Assembly (NCBI GenBank): GCA_009809945.1
Contig: WTPW01000445.1
Span: 355,577 to 419,576, forward strand
Direction: 5' to 3'
Source: Gigaspora margarita
Lineage: Eukaryota; Glomeromycota; Glomeromycetes; Diversisporales; Gigasporaceae
Length of the DNA: 64,000 nucleotides
A model generated the notes under the pieces. It had not been told where the DNA came from and ran no database searches. It saw only the letters and a program-made list of their open reading frames with translations. Below, piece after piece: positions 44,000 through 53,534 of this stretch (the first letter of the stretch is position 1; each line of letters begins with the position of its first letter). A program made the position numbers and the translations under genes.

Positions 44000-44820
44000 A
44001 ATGAGGAAGAAAAAAAGCCTCATGTATCTCATACACCCAAAACAAACAAAATAAAACAAACCATTCTAGAAGAAACTATTTGTAAACTTATTCAAAGTGA
44101 GTTTGAAAAAATATTACTGTCCTTGTTACAAAGTTTGATCTCTAATTCTAAAAAAAATTCTGCTATTCAAGATTCAAAGAACTCTAATTCACAAAAAGAT
44201 AACGATTTTATAAATTATCAAGAGCCAATACAGGAATACCAGAATCGGAAGGAGAAGAAGAAACTTTAGATGATCCTATGGAAATTGATTTCGTTCAAAA
44301 AAAAGAACCAGCTACTGATGTTGTAACTACAAAATGCAAAATTAAACGATTGGTAATTCCGGCAGCCATAGTGGATCCTGGTGCAAATTTTCCAATNATG
44401 ACCGAAGATATAGCCAAANGATTNAAATTGGTAATTGATACAAAGATAAAACANGATNTTAGCNGAATTGCTACTGCNCCTACTGAANCTATTNGGATTA
44501 TTCNTAATGTGCCAATAAATTTTACTCCTGGTTGTACTATATACTCTGATTTTGCGATTGTTAAATACCAAAAACTGATGCTAATTTTATCTAATACATT
44601 ACTTGACAAATACGATTATGATTTACTTGCATCAAGACACGAATTGAAACTTGTATGCAATGGTAAAGAGTATTTCATCCCAATTAATATGCATAAGGTC
44701 AAGAACAAGCTCAAAGTAAATTGCGCAACTGTAGCTCAAGATAGTAAGTCTTCAGTACCCGACCAAATTTCCCAGAAGATAGATAGGGATAAGGATGATA
44801 ATATACTATTCGAAAAATAG
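44000..44820 (+). pseudogene. Retropepsin-like protease downstream of the Gag-like gene
   Basis: RLVIPAAIVDPGANFP has the strand-D-x-G-A layout of retroviral aspartic proteases, followed by a strand-rich region (VPINFTPGCTIYSDFAIVKY). A helix such as LLDKYDYDLLASRHELKLVC completes the fold. It is in the gag-pro position relative to the CCHC protein, but no polymerase follows. Several ambiguous bases obscure the middle. It is the third retropepsin-like domain in the element. Confidence 0.55.
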
Positions 44821-44876
44821 CATGCACCTGTGGGTTTTAGCTTAGATTCTNACAATTCAACTTTTAAAAAAAACAC

Positions 44877-45023
44877 ATGAGCTATGAAGAGTTAGAAAAA
44901 TCGCTATATGAGATACTCGAATCTAATACTGAATTAATCAAGCTTAATAAAAAACTACGGGCTTATAGAAATGAGTCTGATATTGGAACAGCATGTAGGC
45001 TCGAAGAGCCATTGCTACAATAG
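44877..45023 (+). CDS. Small coiled-coil protein, 48 residues
   Basis: MSYEELEKSLYEILESNTEL then IKLNKKLRAYRNESD; highly helical and acidic. It converges with the HTH gene on the minus strand 33 bp away. No family recognised; may be a fragment. Confidence 0.35.
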   Translation: MSYEELEKSLYEILESNTELIKLNKKLRAYRNESDIGTACRLEEPLLQ

Positions 45024-45056
45024 ATTGCAAACTACTTTAGAAAAAACAAAAATAGA

Positions 45057-45503
45057 TTAATTGGAATCTAAGACTCTTTTCGTCACACGTTTAGCTTCTT
45101 CCCTTTCTTTGTGATTTTGTGCAAGCCTAGCTTGTAAGTCATCCATTTCATCTACTTTTTTTATCGGAATATTGGTTATACCAACCTTATTAGCTAAAAA
45201 GATAGCCAGCCCAATAGAACTGGATTCTGGTTTTCTTTTCTTTGACTTCCTATCTGAAGTATTATTTTTGGGCATTATTTCAGAAGAGACAACGCTATGT
45301 ATTATTTGCTGTTTGCGCAAGGGTATTTCTTCAGCGTGACGTTTCCAAATTTCATATATTCTACGGGTTGAAGTACTATATTTATCAGCCATTTGCCTGC
45401 ATGCATTTTTAACCGTCCCTCGAGATTGAATGATTTCCTCAATAGCTTCTGGTGATAAATAAGGAGTACCAGCACAATAATATTCTACAGTTATATGTTC
45501 CAT
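45057..45503 (-). CDS. Helix-turn-helix protein, 148 residues
   Basis: Residues 14-55 (YLSPEAIEEIIQSRGTVKNA, then MADKYSTSTRRIYEIWKRH) form a homeodomain-like HTH related to the short protein at 29525-29686. A nuclear-signal-like KSKKRKPES lies at about residues 84-92, and a charged C-terminal helix (LQARLAQNHKEREEAKRV) follows. Likely a nuclear DNA-binding regulator or a transposase-derived HTH. The frame looks whole. Confidence 0.55.
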   Translation of the reverse strand: MEHITVEYYCAGTPYLSPEAIEEIIQSRGTVKNACRQMADKYSTSTRRIYEIWKRHAEEIPLRKQQIIHSVVSSEIMPKNNTSDRKSKKRKPESSSIGLAIFLANKVGITNIPIKKVDEMDDLQARLAQNHKEREEAKRVTKRVLDSN

Positions 45504-45775
45504 CTTTTTTATAATTATAAAAAATTATCGAAAATTATTGAGAATTATTGAAAATACCAAAATACGTCTATATCTCTTATGATAAAAAAAGATCAGTAAT
45601 TATAGGTAATTACATACTTAATATTCAATAATTTTCTAAAAAAATCAGTAATTATCTATTATTGTTGAATTATATTAGAAGCATAATTTCTTTGATAGCA
45701 TTATCAGATAAGTATATTTATATCATATATATGTCCCATATTTTGCTATTTTTTATAATATTTCTTTTTATTTAA

Positions 45776-46466
45776 TATGGCCAATGTAATAGACCTTAAG
45801 AAAGAATTTTATACTGCCTCCAAGATTCTTCTGAGATAATTTCATACAATGCTAAATTATGGGATAAGTATGAAAAACAAGAAAAAAAATTAATCGGGAG
45901 AGAAAAAAGTAGAGTAAAAAACTAGGAGATGCTGTTACCGAGAACCAAAACCTGCAGTTTGAAAATGCTAGCAAAACTATTTCTCTTGCTAATTTTAAAT
46001 CTGAGATTGATATAAAATTCAAGGAGATTACAACGCTTCGGTCTATGAAAAAATATTAGAAAATAGATTAACATCAGCTCAGAATGATGCAGTTTCAACC
46101 CAGGAAGAGATATTAAAAAAAGAATCTGAGATCGCATCTCTCAAGTCTGAATTGACGAATTTAAAAAACGAATTGGGTTTAAAAATTAGTGAGCTTTATT
46201 GTAAGAAGTCAGAGGCTATATCAAAACCCGTAATTGGTGGAGATGATAAAAAAAATATGACCAAGTCTGACGATATATCTGTGGATAGTGATCTCAGTAA
46301 ATATTTTATACGTGGAAAAAATATGGATCCAATAGAAAAAATCAATGGCAATATCTCGACATATACCAATGATGAGATTACCGGACTATCAAAAAATGAT
46401 ACTGAGATTAGTCCTAAGATAAGCGATGAAATCGATATTAGCAAAACTAACAACAATATACTTTAA
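45776..46466 (+). pseudogene. Coiled-coil protein region
   Basis: From MANVIDLKKEFYTASKI onward several frames carry heptad-like sequence; the clearest is the last (KKESEIASLKSELTNLKNEL), followed by an acidic tail with repeated ISxxIDISK-type phrases. It seems decayed upstream. Similar in style to the 28408 and 41583 coiled coils. No family. Confidence 0.35.
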
Positions 46467-46541
46467 GAAATACCGAATATGACTCCTTACCTTGCACAGC
46501 CAGAAAAGCATGCCCTCTCTTTGATTGAATCGAATCCCTAG

Positions 46542-46697
46542 ATGAGAACTAGTCTCGAGGTTCTGCCTCTTCCGATAGGTGGAATAGGAGCAATTCCTGT
46601 CATAGCAAATAGTTTGATGTTACCTTTATCGGCATATATTTTTCTTACCCTGTTGATTATTGCCGTTATGTGGTTCATTATATTGAGACGCACATAG
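46542..46697 (+). CDS. Small membrane protein, 51 residues
   Basis: MRTSLEVLPLPIGGIGAIPV (weakly hydrophobic) then AYIFLTLLIIAVMWFIILRR, a strong membrane-spanning segment with a basic end. The size and single-span form recall small membrane or virion proteins of DNA viruses, but nothing more specific can be said. It lies between the coiled-coil region and the 3' end of the polymerase. Confidence 0.4.
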   Translation: MRTSLEVLPLPIGGIGAIPVIANSLMLPLSAYIFLTLLIIAVMWFIILRRT

Positions 46698-46838
46698 AAT
46701 ATGGGTAAAAAAAGTGATCAGCTATGGGATACGTGAACAAGGTATTAGAAACTATCTATTTAAACTTGGGAGTTATTTCTGTACGAAAAAAATATTCCAA
46801 GTTTTATATTGTATAGCCTCATAGATATGGTGTTATAT

Positions 46839-49800
46839 TTATATTGAGTCGACTGCCTTATACCATATATTTAGAAAACTGTCGAGTACCAGTTGATCAG
46901 CTTTCGTTATATTGGATATAATAGGTTGCTTAATAACTACCTCATTTTTTTTCATAGTTTCAGGTGGGCCAATTTTATCTGGGTTTGATACATGTTCTTT
47001 ATATCGCATGTGGTATACTAATTGATGAAAAGAGTCATCATATTTTTTGATAATTGGAATAAGTACATTTAGGTATTTTGTAAAATTGAAGCATATAGAT
47101 TTTTTTATCCCTTCATCTATCAAAAGATTATTGTTTTCAGTATACGCCCTGGCATACTCTATAAACCTTTCCCATAATCTCTTGACAGTATTAGTTGTCT
47201 TAAAATCCTCAAAACTAAGCCATTCCCCATAAAATATCTCGTAGGTACTACCTATCTTCTGATGTAATATAGATCGTGCGGTCTTGACTGCATTCTTGTA
47301 GGCACATTTATAGGCATGCCCACAATTAGATATTATCTTAGAATCAATTCCATTTATCTCCTTATTATACGACTCAAGCAACTTCTTGGCCTTATTTTGA
47401 GCATAGATATCAATCTGTTTATACTTCTCATCCAAGTCAGAAATTTGTATAATCTTGTCAGTAGATGGTGGTTCATATCTTTTATCATACATTATGAATC
47501 GAGCGCAGAGTCTATTAATAGTATTTTCAAAGTAGTGAGATAAATCTAAGCTTCTACCATGTTCTTTAGCCACATCTACGAATTCCATTCGATCACCTTT
47601 TGGTTGCTTAAGCTTTATACCAGATAAATCAAATATACTCTCAGGATGAACTACCACATAACTAAATCGTTCGCCAGGATCCAGAATTTTATTTTCATAT
47701 TTTTTTCTCATCCGTTTTATAAATCGCTGAACGCATTTATTATCTTTATCAGGCTTCCATGCATCGGTTTCTATAAACTGATCAAAATTCCATTGTCCGG
47801 GATTAGTTATAGCTTCTTTAAGAACATCTTCAACAATTTTATAGAGCGAACATGTATTATTTATACTCATAGCTTTCCACATGATTCGATTTCCTATAGT
47901 TCTAAAAAGTTGGGATTTACCTTGCTTTACAGTATTAATACCTTTAATAAAAAGGTTTTCTGGCTCAAAGTTTACTTTTTTCTCGTGAGGAATTCCGAAA
48001 TATTTTTTCTTACCAGTAAAACAAACCGGAAATAATACTTCCCTATAGGCCATTTTAAGATATTTTGAACCAGTTCTCAATTTGAGAAAAGTGTTTACAT
48101 CATCACGTAATTTATCCATTACTTTCATGGCAATATTAACCATTTCGGTCCAATACTCCAACTTTGAAATTGTGCCTTTACCATTATTATAAGCAAGATC
48201 ACATTCTTTATAATATTCAATGGGGCAGGTGAGATACAAAGAATCAGTATCACCGTATTTGATTCTGAAACCTTTCTTAGTTACATATTTTGCAACGAGC
48301 TTGATGATATACTGTCCCGCTGTTGTAATACCTCCAGCTAATACTCAAAGAAAGAATGGAGATTTGCTATTTCCAGCTTCACCATAAAAGGTATTCATAA
48401 AAACTTTAACAGCTTTCTGTTTTGAATCCAAACAATTATAATCAAAACATATAGAATTATACTCTGAGTTTAAACTATCTGGGACATTTCTACCTTTTTT
48501 TTCTATTGAAGTTTTTAATTTTTTGAGTCGTTGTTTTTTATCACCCAATATAGCGAGGTTTGATTTAAGCTCCACTCGCTTATTTAAGAGATCCATTAAC
48601 ACATCAGGATACAACCCTTTTTTTTCGAATTGATTATTATGTCAGATACACCAAGCATTAAGTATACGATTATTGATGGGAAATCAATATTATATAGGTC
48701 ACATCCCTTAGCACGTACGATATCAGCTTCTTCACGATTTAATATTATTTTTTCAGGAGAGAGATTATAGATCATCATAAGGCTAGGATATAATGATGCG
48801 AAATCCAAACCTGTCACTTGCCTTTTAGTTTCAATACCTTTTTCAGGTGGAAAAACATAAGCACCGGGGTAGTTTCCTTTTTCTATATTTTTATCCCTTT
48901 TTGTAGAAAATAATATATTACGTTTGAATGCATAAACACCCAGAAGATTTCGTACCTTCATTCCATTTGCGCGATAGTGAGTGTCAAATAAAGTTACATA
49001 AGCAATAGAAGCAACCTCCCTATAATCATTTATCACATTATGTGCAACCATAAGTTCTTGGCAACTTAAAGCATCTTTAATGCAATACTCAGCTATTTTA
49101 CGCATCCCCTCTACATTCGCAGTTTCATAAATTTTATTCATAGTTGGTATTGGCATATCAACTTTACCCACGAGATCACATTCTTTTAAATAAAAATTCA
49201 GTGAGCTACGTTTTCCTACTTCTGATCGAGGATAAAGTTTCATGAAAGATACACAAACATCGATTGGAACACATCCTGGTATTTTTAGAAAAGTAGTTTC
49301 GAAATCCTGGTTTGGACCAATTTTTATTTCAATTGCCTTTCTTTTAAATTCTTCCTCTTCATAATCCTCATCCTCATTCTCATTCTTTTGTATATATGTT
49401 TTTGGTTTGCTGTAGAAAGCATTATTAGAAGTTTTGCCTATCTCTCCATAGTAATCATAGCATAAAATTTCTTCAGCATTTTTTCGATATAAACCCCCTG
49501 ATATTCGTTTCCACACCCATTCAAGGATATTTAAATTTTTAGCTTTTTCAATAATAAAAGCCCAGTCATAATCAGAATCACTAAAACCAAGTTGAATGTC
49601 AGGGGTGATAGCTTGTAAACAGAGAGCAAAAGCTTTCAATAAATTAGTTTGATTGCCACAAATTATTGTAATCCAACTGGGGTCTGGAGTAGTCTCAACA
49701 TCAACCAGACAAATTTGCTGTAATGGTTTAGGATCGTCTTTCCAATGCACAGTTATACAGATCATAAAAACTTTATCCTCGTTATATTTTGCTCTAGGAG

Positions 49801-50725
49801 GGCCAGTTAATTTGCGTGTACTATACGTCTCAATATCCCAGGTAAGCACAAATGTGCGATCTCGTGTAAAGGCAGAAATAGGGAAGCATGTGTTTAATGA
49901 TGTAAGCTCTTTTACAGGATGTAAAGTTTTTGTAGATACATGGAATTCATATGAACAAAGTCTAGAATTTTTGCTATAGGTATAATTACTTAATATCGAC
50001 CATCCTGATAATGAGAAACCATATTCATGAGCTACTTTGCGATAGTATGCACTTATGTCATCTGAAGTGGTACTATATTTATTTTTATGCGTAAGTTTTG
50101 TAGCAACTTTTCTTTCCTCAGTAGTGGTTGTAAAAATTCGCAAATATGATTTTTTATCTATATTATAACTAATAAATGAAAAGGCTTTAATGTGTTCGAT
50201 TTTGAATATTTCTATAGCACCGGAAAGTATGTTCTTTATTTTTGTTTCAAATATATTTGGGCATTCACCCTCCGGCACAAGAATATCAAAGAATACTCGA
50301 ATACCTTTGATTGTTATTACAGCTTTTTGCCCATTGATTAAAGGGCCATATAAGCGTAATACATAAAAAGGTATTCCTTTAATCTTTTCAGTAGATTCTT
50401 TCACATCAACGGCCATAAATGGAATATCTTCCCCTTTAGATAACGCCTGTTCAAGAATTCTTGTTAGTCCATTATCATACTTAGCAACAAGTTCATCACG
50501 AAAGAGAATACCTTTCAAATAATCACCACCAAAATAGTGAAATAAGTATTGTTCTGCCTTTCCATTTTCCGAAATCTGTGATTGAGGAAAGGCTTTGGCC
50601 CCCTGCTGGTAGAATGCCCCATTATTTTCTTCCTCTATCTCTGGCTTGAAATTTTGGTTATCCACGGTTGGCACATTGGATGATATGGGTACAATGGGTG
50701 TGTTATGTTCGGGTTGGGTACTCAT
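46839..50725 (-). pseudogene. Family-B DNA polymerase of the Polinton-like element
   Basis: Replicates element DNA. The first ~45 residues (MSTQPEHNTPIVP...) lie in the right TIR and are shared with the primase-helicase. Exonuclease motifs are LTWDIETYS (Exo I), LGFSDSDYDW (Exo II) and YCIKDAL (Exo III). Polymerase motifs are LDFASLYPSLM (A), KVFMNTFYGEAG (B, the KxxxNxxYG type) and [10 protein letters not shown] (C). The region spans about 1,295 codons, within the range of Polinton polymerases. The exonuclease-to-motif-A stretch (YRANGMKVRNL, YPGAYVFPPEKG) looks more like polymerases of large DNA viruses than like protein-primed ones; with a primase-helicase present, RNA priming is plausible. 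The gene looks broken in a small number of places. Confidence 0.85.
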
Positions 50726-50802
50726 CGTAACTTATGTTGTTTTGAAACTATAATAGTGGTTAGAGAAAAGTTCAAATAAAAATTAATTATTTTAGGTAAT
50801 TA

Positions 50803-51141
50803 GTGTTCGACAATATAATATATATGCTACTTAAAAATCGTATTAGTAAAACTTTAGATATGGGATTGGGAAAGAAAACAATAGAATTTTACCGTTGTCC
50901 TTATATCCTTAGAAATAGGGAGGTATGTAATCGGGGTTGCTATCGACCTGAGGGGTGTACAGTTCATTGGGATTTGCCTATAAAAGTTCCTTGTAAAGAA
51001 CCTGGCTGTACTGAGTTAACTCGTTCCAATTATGGTACGTGTAGAACTCATGCTGGTAAGTATCGATCTCAAGATCATTATCAGTGGAAGAAGCTGGAGA
51101 AGATGGCGCAAGGTAGTGCTGAGATGAAAGAAAATACTTAG
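50803..51141 (+). CDS. TIR-encoded 112-residue Cys-rich protein (right copy)
   Basis: Counterpart of 15448-15786. All cysteines and the CRTHAGK motif are kept, while about a dozen other residues differ. It is divergent to the DNA polymerase across 77 bp. Retention of length and cysteines in both arms supports a real zinc-binding protein. Confidence 0.65.
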   Translation: MFDNIIYMLLKNRISKTLDMGLGKKTIEFYRCPYILRNREVCNRGCYRPEGCTVHWDLPIKVPCKEPGCTELTRSNYGTCRTHAGKYRSQDHYQWKKLEKMAQGSAEMKENT

Positions 51142-51169
51142 TAGATATACATGCATTATATTAATACGT

Positions 51170-51600
51170 ATAGCTGTCACCAAAAAATTTTTTAGTGACG
51201 CCGAGAAAAATTTTTGGTGACGGAATTTTTATTAAATTTTACATTTTTGTACTTTTAGAAAGCTTTCTAGATATCTGTCACCAAAGTCACCAAAAAAAAT
51301 CGAACTTTTCTAGCTTTTTTTTCTTTTTTTATATTATGAGTATATCACATATATATATATATATCAATATATCATACATATCATACATATCATATATATA
51401 CTATAAGTGTATTGGATGTACCATAAGGTAAAGTTTTATTTTTTCTTAGAATTTTACTTTATTTTTAGTGACTTTGGTGACAGTATATAAGAACAAGATA
51501 AAAAAGAATTTAAAACTGAAATTTAATAATAAACCCGTCACCAAAGTTGTCACCGAAATTGTCACCAAAGATTTTTCAGTGACAGATAGCATATACATGA
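51170..51600. repeat. GGTGAC/GTCACC iteron-like cluster (right TIR)
   Basis: Mirror of 14930-15425, with TGTCACCAAAGTCACCAAAA, GTCACCAAAGTTGTCACCGA and similar runs, and the same TA-rich tract (51345-51410). The frame that runs through it is low-complexity translation. Confidence 0.7.
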
Positions 51601-51665
51601 TAGCATTATCATTAGCATATTTTTTTGCTCATGTGACCCAGTGACAGAAATCGGCCACGACTACT

Positions 51666-51860
51666 CTACCCATCACTCAAACGACTTAAGTTTTTCTCAT
51701 GCTCATATCGAAATTCATAGCTTTTGATACAAGCTCGTAAAATACTATTCTCATTTCTTAGCTCTCGTATGTAGCTTTGCAACTCCTCCATGCATGCGGA
51801 AACCAAAGCTGATAGTGAAGGGGAGTTTTGGGCTCCCAATTCATCCTTATTTATTTGCAT
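51666..51860 (-). CDS. TIR-encoded 64-residue coiled-coil protein (right copy)
   Basis: Right-arm copy of 14719-14913 with about three residue differences, same start and stop positions. Function unknown. Confidence 0.55.
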   Translation of the reverse strand: MQINKDELGAQNSPSLSALVSACMEELQSYIRELRNENSILRACIKSYEFRYEHEKNLSRLSDG

Positions 51861-52044
51861 TGTATTGCGATATTATGCATGATTTTTAGAAATAATATAT
51901 ATTATAGAATTAATTTGCAAGTAAGTAAAATAAAATTAACTGGCTATTTACCTCTAACTCATATAGCCAGAAGATAGTGATTACAGATAACAAACTGTTA
52001 ATAGATATTTATAATACAACCTGTAACAAGTGGGATGACAGACT

Positions 52045-52350
52045 CGTAAACCAATCGCTACTCGAATGACGACGAACTCGTAAACCAATCGTCACTCGAG
52101 TGACGTAAAAAATAGAAATCGCACGTCAAGTCACACATCACCTGATGAGCAGACTATAAATATCTCATCTTTGACGAGGCAAATGCAAAATGCTCGTCAC
52201 TCGAGTGACGTAAAAAATAGAAATCGCATGTCAAGTTACACATCACCTGATGAGCAGACTATAAACATCTCATCTTTGATGAGGCAAATGCAAAATGCTC
52301 ATTACTCGAATGACGACGTGAACTCAAATTCGTTGTCACTCGAATGACGA
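52045..52350. repeat. Tandem units with CGTCACTCGAGTGACG palindromes (right TIR)
   Basis: Two ~105-bp units start at perfect 16-bp palindromes (52090-52105 and 52195-52210); further imperfect copies lie at about 52060, 52300 and 52335. Each unit carries GATGAGCAGACTATAAA and TTTGA(C/T)GAGGCAAATGC. Confidence 0.9.
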
Positions 52351-52426
52351 TGCATATATGTCCCCATCGTCATTCATAACCTAAACCAAGTGGAAATAAC
52401 ATAATTATGTTATTTCCACTGCATTA

Positions 52427-52754
52427 ACCATAATCCTGAGGTCTACATAATTTGCATATTCGCATAATTTATGATTTGCCGTACACTTAGCAATTACCGG
52501 AACATAATTAACATAATTCTGTTCTAAATCGATCATGTGACTTTATATCTAAGTCACGTGATAGTTCGTTATATAGAAATATGTATACATAGTTCCCGGC
52601 TGGTAAAAAAGAGTTCGGATGCAGTATAAAGAAATTTAATATTTTGGTTCGGTACAACCAGCTTAAGCTATTATAGAAAAATCCGTTCTGCCAAATCAGG
52701 TTCACTATAACCTGATTTCGGTATAAGCAGGTTCGGTATAGAGAGAGTCGACCG
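52427..52754. mobile_element. pogo/Tigger-type right end
   Basis: Read on the minus strand from 52754: CGGTCGACTCTCTCTATACC, next to TATATA outside. It matches the left end at 8724 (CAGTCGACTCTCTCTATACC) at all but one of 20 positions. Subterminal GGTTCGGTATA and CCTGATTT...AAATCAGG words occur. The 328 bp between it and the Polinton-like element would be the leader of the interrupted pogo element. Confidence 0.65.
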
Positions 52755-52762
52755 TATATATA

Positions 52763-53333
52763 AGGTAGAAGAAGTAATTTGGTGAAGTTAACATAACTAA
52801 TATAATAATGTTTTATTTTAATATTAAAAAATTTTTTATTTTTTGTATTAAACTTTATATATAATTTAGAATTATTTTATAAAAAAATTAGTAATATAAC
52901 ATCTTGTTTTAAAGTGATATTAAATTGTATCAAAAAGCATAAATTTTAGAGGTAGGAGTAATTTGGCAAATTAATGGTATCTTTTATAATTTAGTGGTCA
53001 GAATCAAATAATTTTTATACCATTTAATTCATCTTTATAAGATGAATCAAATAATATAAAGTTTATTCAATTCTGATTACTGGATTCAAATATTATTGAT
53101 TATATATTGCCCAAAATGATCTTTGAGAAGTATTTTGATAAAGTATAACTATAACAAAGAATCAAAAATATTTTGTGACCTAGTGATCAAACCAGATAAG
53201 CTTGGTACTATTCAATTTATCTTATTAAAGCAAATTAAATAGTATAAAAATTATTTGATTCTGATTATTAGATCATGCAATACCAAAATTTGCCAAATTA
53301 TCACTCTTCATCAAATAATCACTTTCTACTTAT
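52763..53333. mobile_element. About 570-bp nested inverted-repeat element with TA flanks
   Basis: The outer ends TATAAGGTAGAAG and CTACTTATA mirror each other, and a second inner pair (GAGTAATTTGGCAAATT at 52956 and its inverse near 53288-53308) is also inverted. The interior has AGAATCAAATAATTTTTATA in both orientations. No coding capacity. It abuts the pogo right end. Confidence 0.55.
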
Positions 53334-53394
53334 ATCTTATTATTCTAAATACTCTAAAAATAGACTTTATCTAATTTGTATCTTTGTCAAATAT

Positions 53395-53530
53395 GTTTGT
53401 CAGATCAGTCAGATCTGTTAATTACAATCAGATCAGATAGATCTATCAGATATATTCAGATCAATCAGATTAAATGAATTTGTTTAATTATGCCTGATCA
53501 ATCAAATAAGTTAGATCTGACATATCGAAT
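53395..53530. repeat. AGATCAGAT-type short palindromic repeat
   Basis: Clustered GATC-centred words (TCAGATCAGTCAGATCTG, ATCAGATCAGATAGATCTAT) give a locally repetitive, self-complementary stretch. Confidence 0.7.
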
Positions 53531-53534
53531 AATT

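Larger units (their letters stand above)
14160..52419. mobile_element. Polinton/Maverick-like giant element, 38.3 kb, fossil
   Basis: About 1.83-kb terminal inverted repeats bound the element. TGCATTA lies just outside both ends (14153-14159 and 52420-52426). Because the tips are palindromic, the boundary could also be set one base outward, giving a 5-bp GCATT duplication; Polintons usually make 6 bp. Visible parts: family-B DNA polymerase, DDE integrase and A32-like packaging ATPase (the Polinton core), plus primase-helicase, candidate tyrosine recombinase, Gag-like and retropepsin-like genes, F-box/LRR genes and others. No double-jelly-roll capsid protein was recognised. Several genes look broken, about a dozen or more breaks overall; others look whole. 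TIR divergence of a few per cent by eye suggests moderate age. A HINE-like repeat has inserted at about 31757-32630. Confidence 0.85.
50592..52419 (-). repeat. Right terminal inverted repeat of the Polinton-like element
   Basis: Inverted partner of 14160-15998, ending inward at GGCTTTGGC (50592) inside the polymerase gene. It contains the Cys-rich gene (plus here), the GGTGAC block, the coiled-coil gene (minus), the palindromic tandem units and a 32-bp perfect palindrome at the tip (52389-52420, half-site GTGGAAATAACATAA). Confidence 0.93.

Noticed and set aside
41583-44820. A complete LTR retrotransposon nested in the large element
   Set aside because: Gag-like and protease-like parts are present, but I see no reverse transcriptase, RNase H, LTRs or primer-binding site nearby, and the adjacent integrase reads on the other strand with Polinton features.
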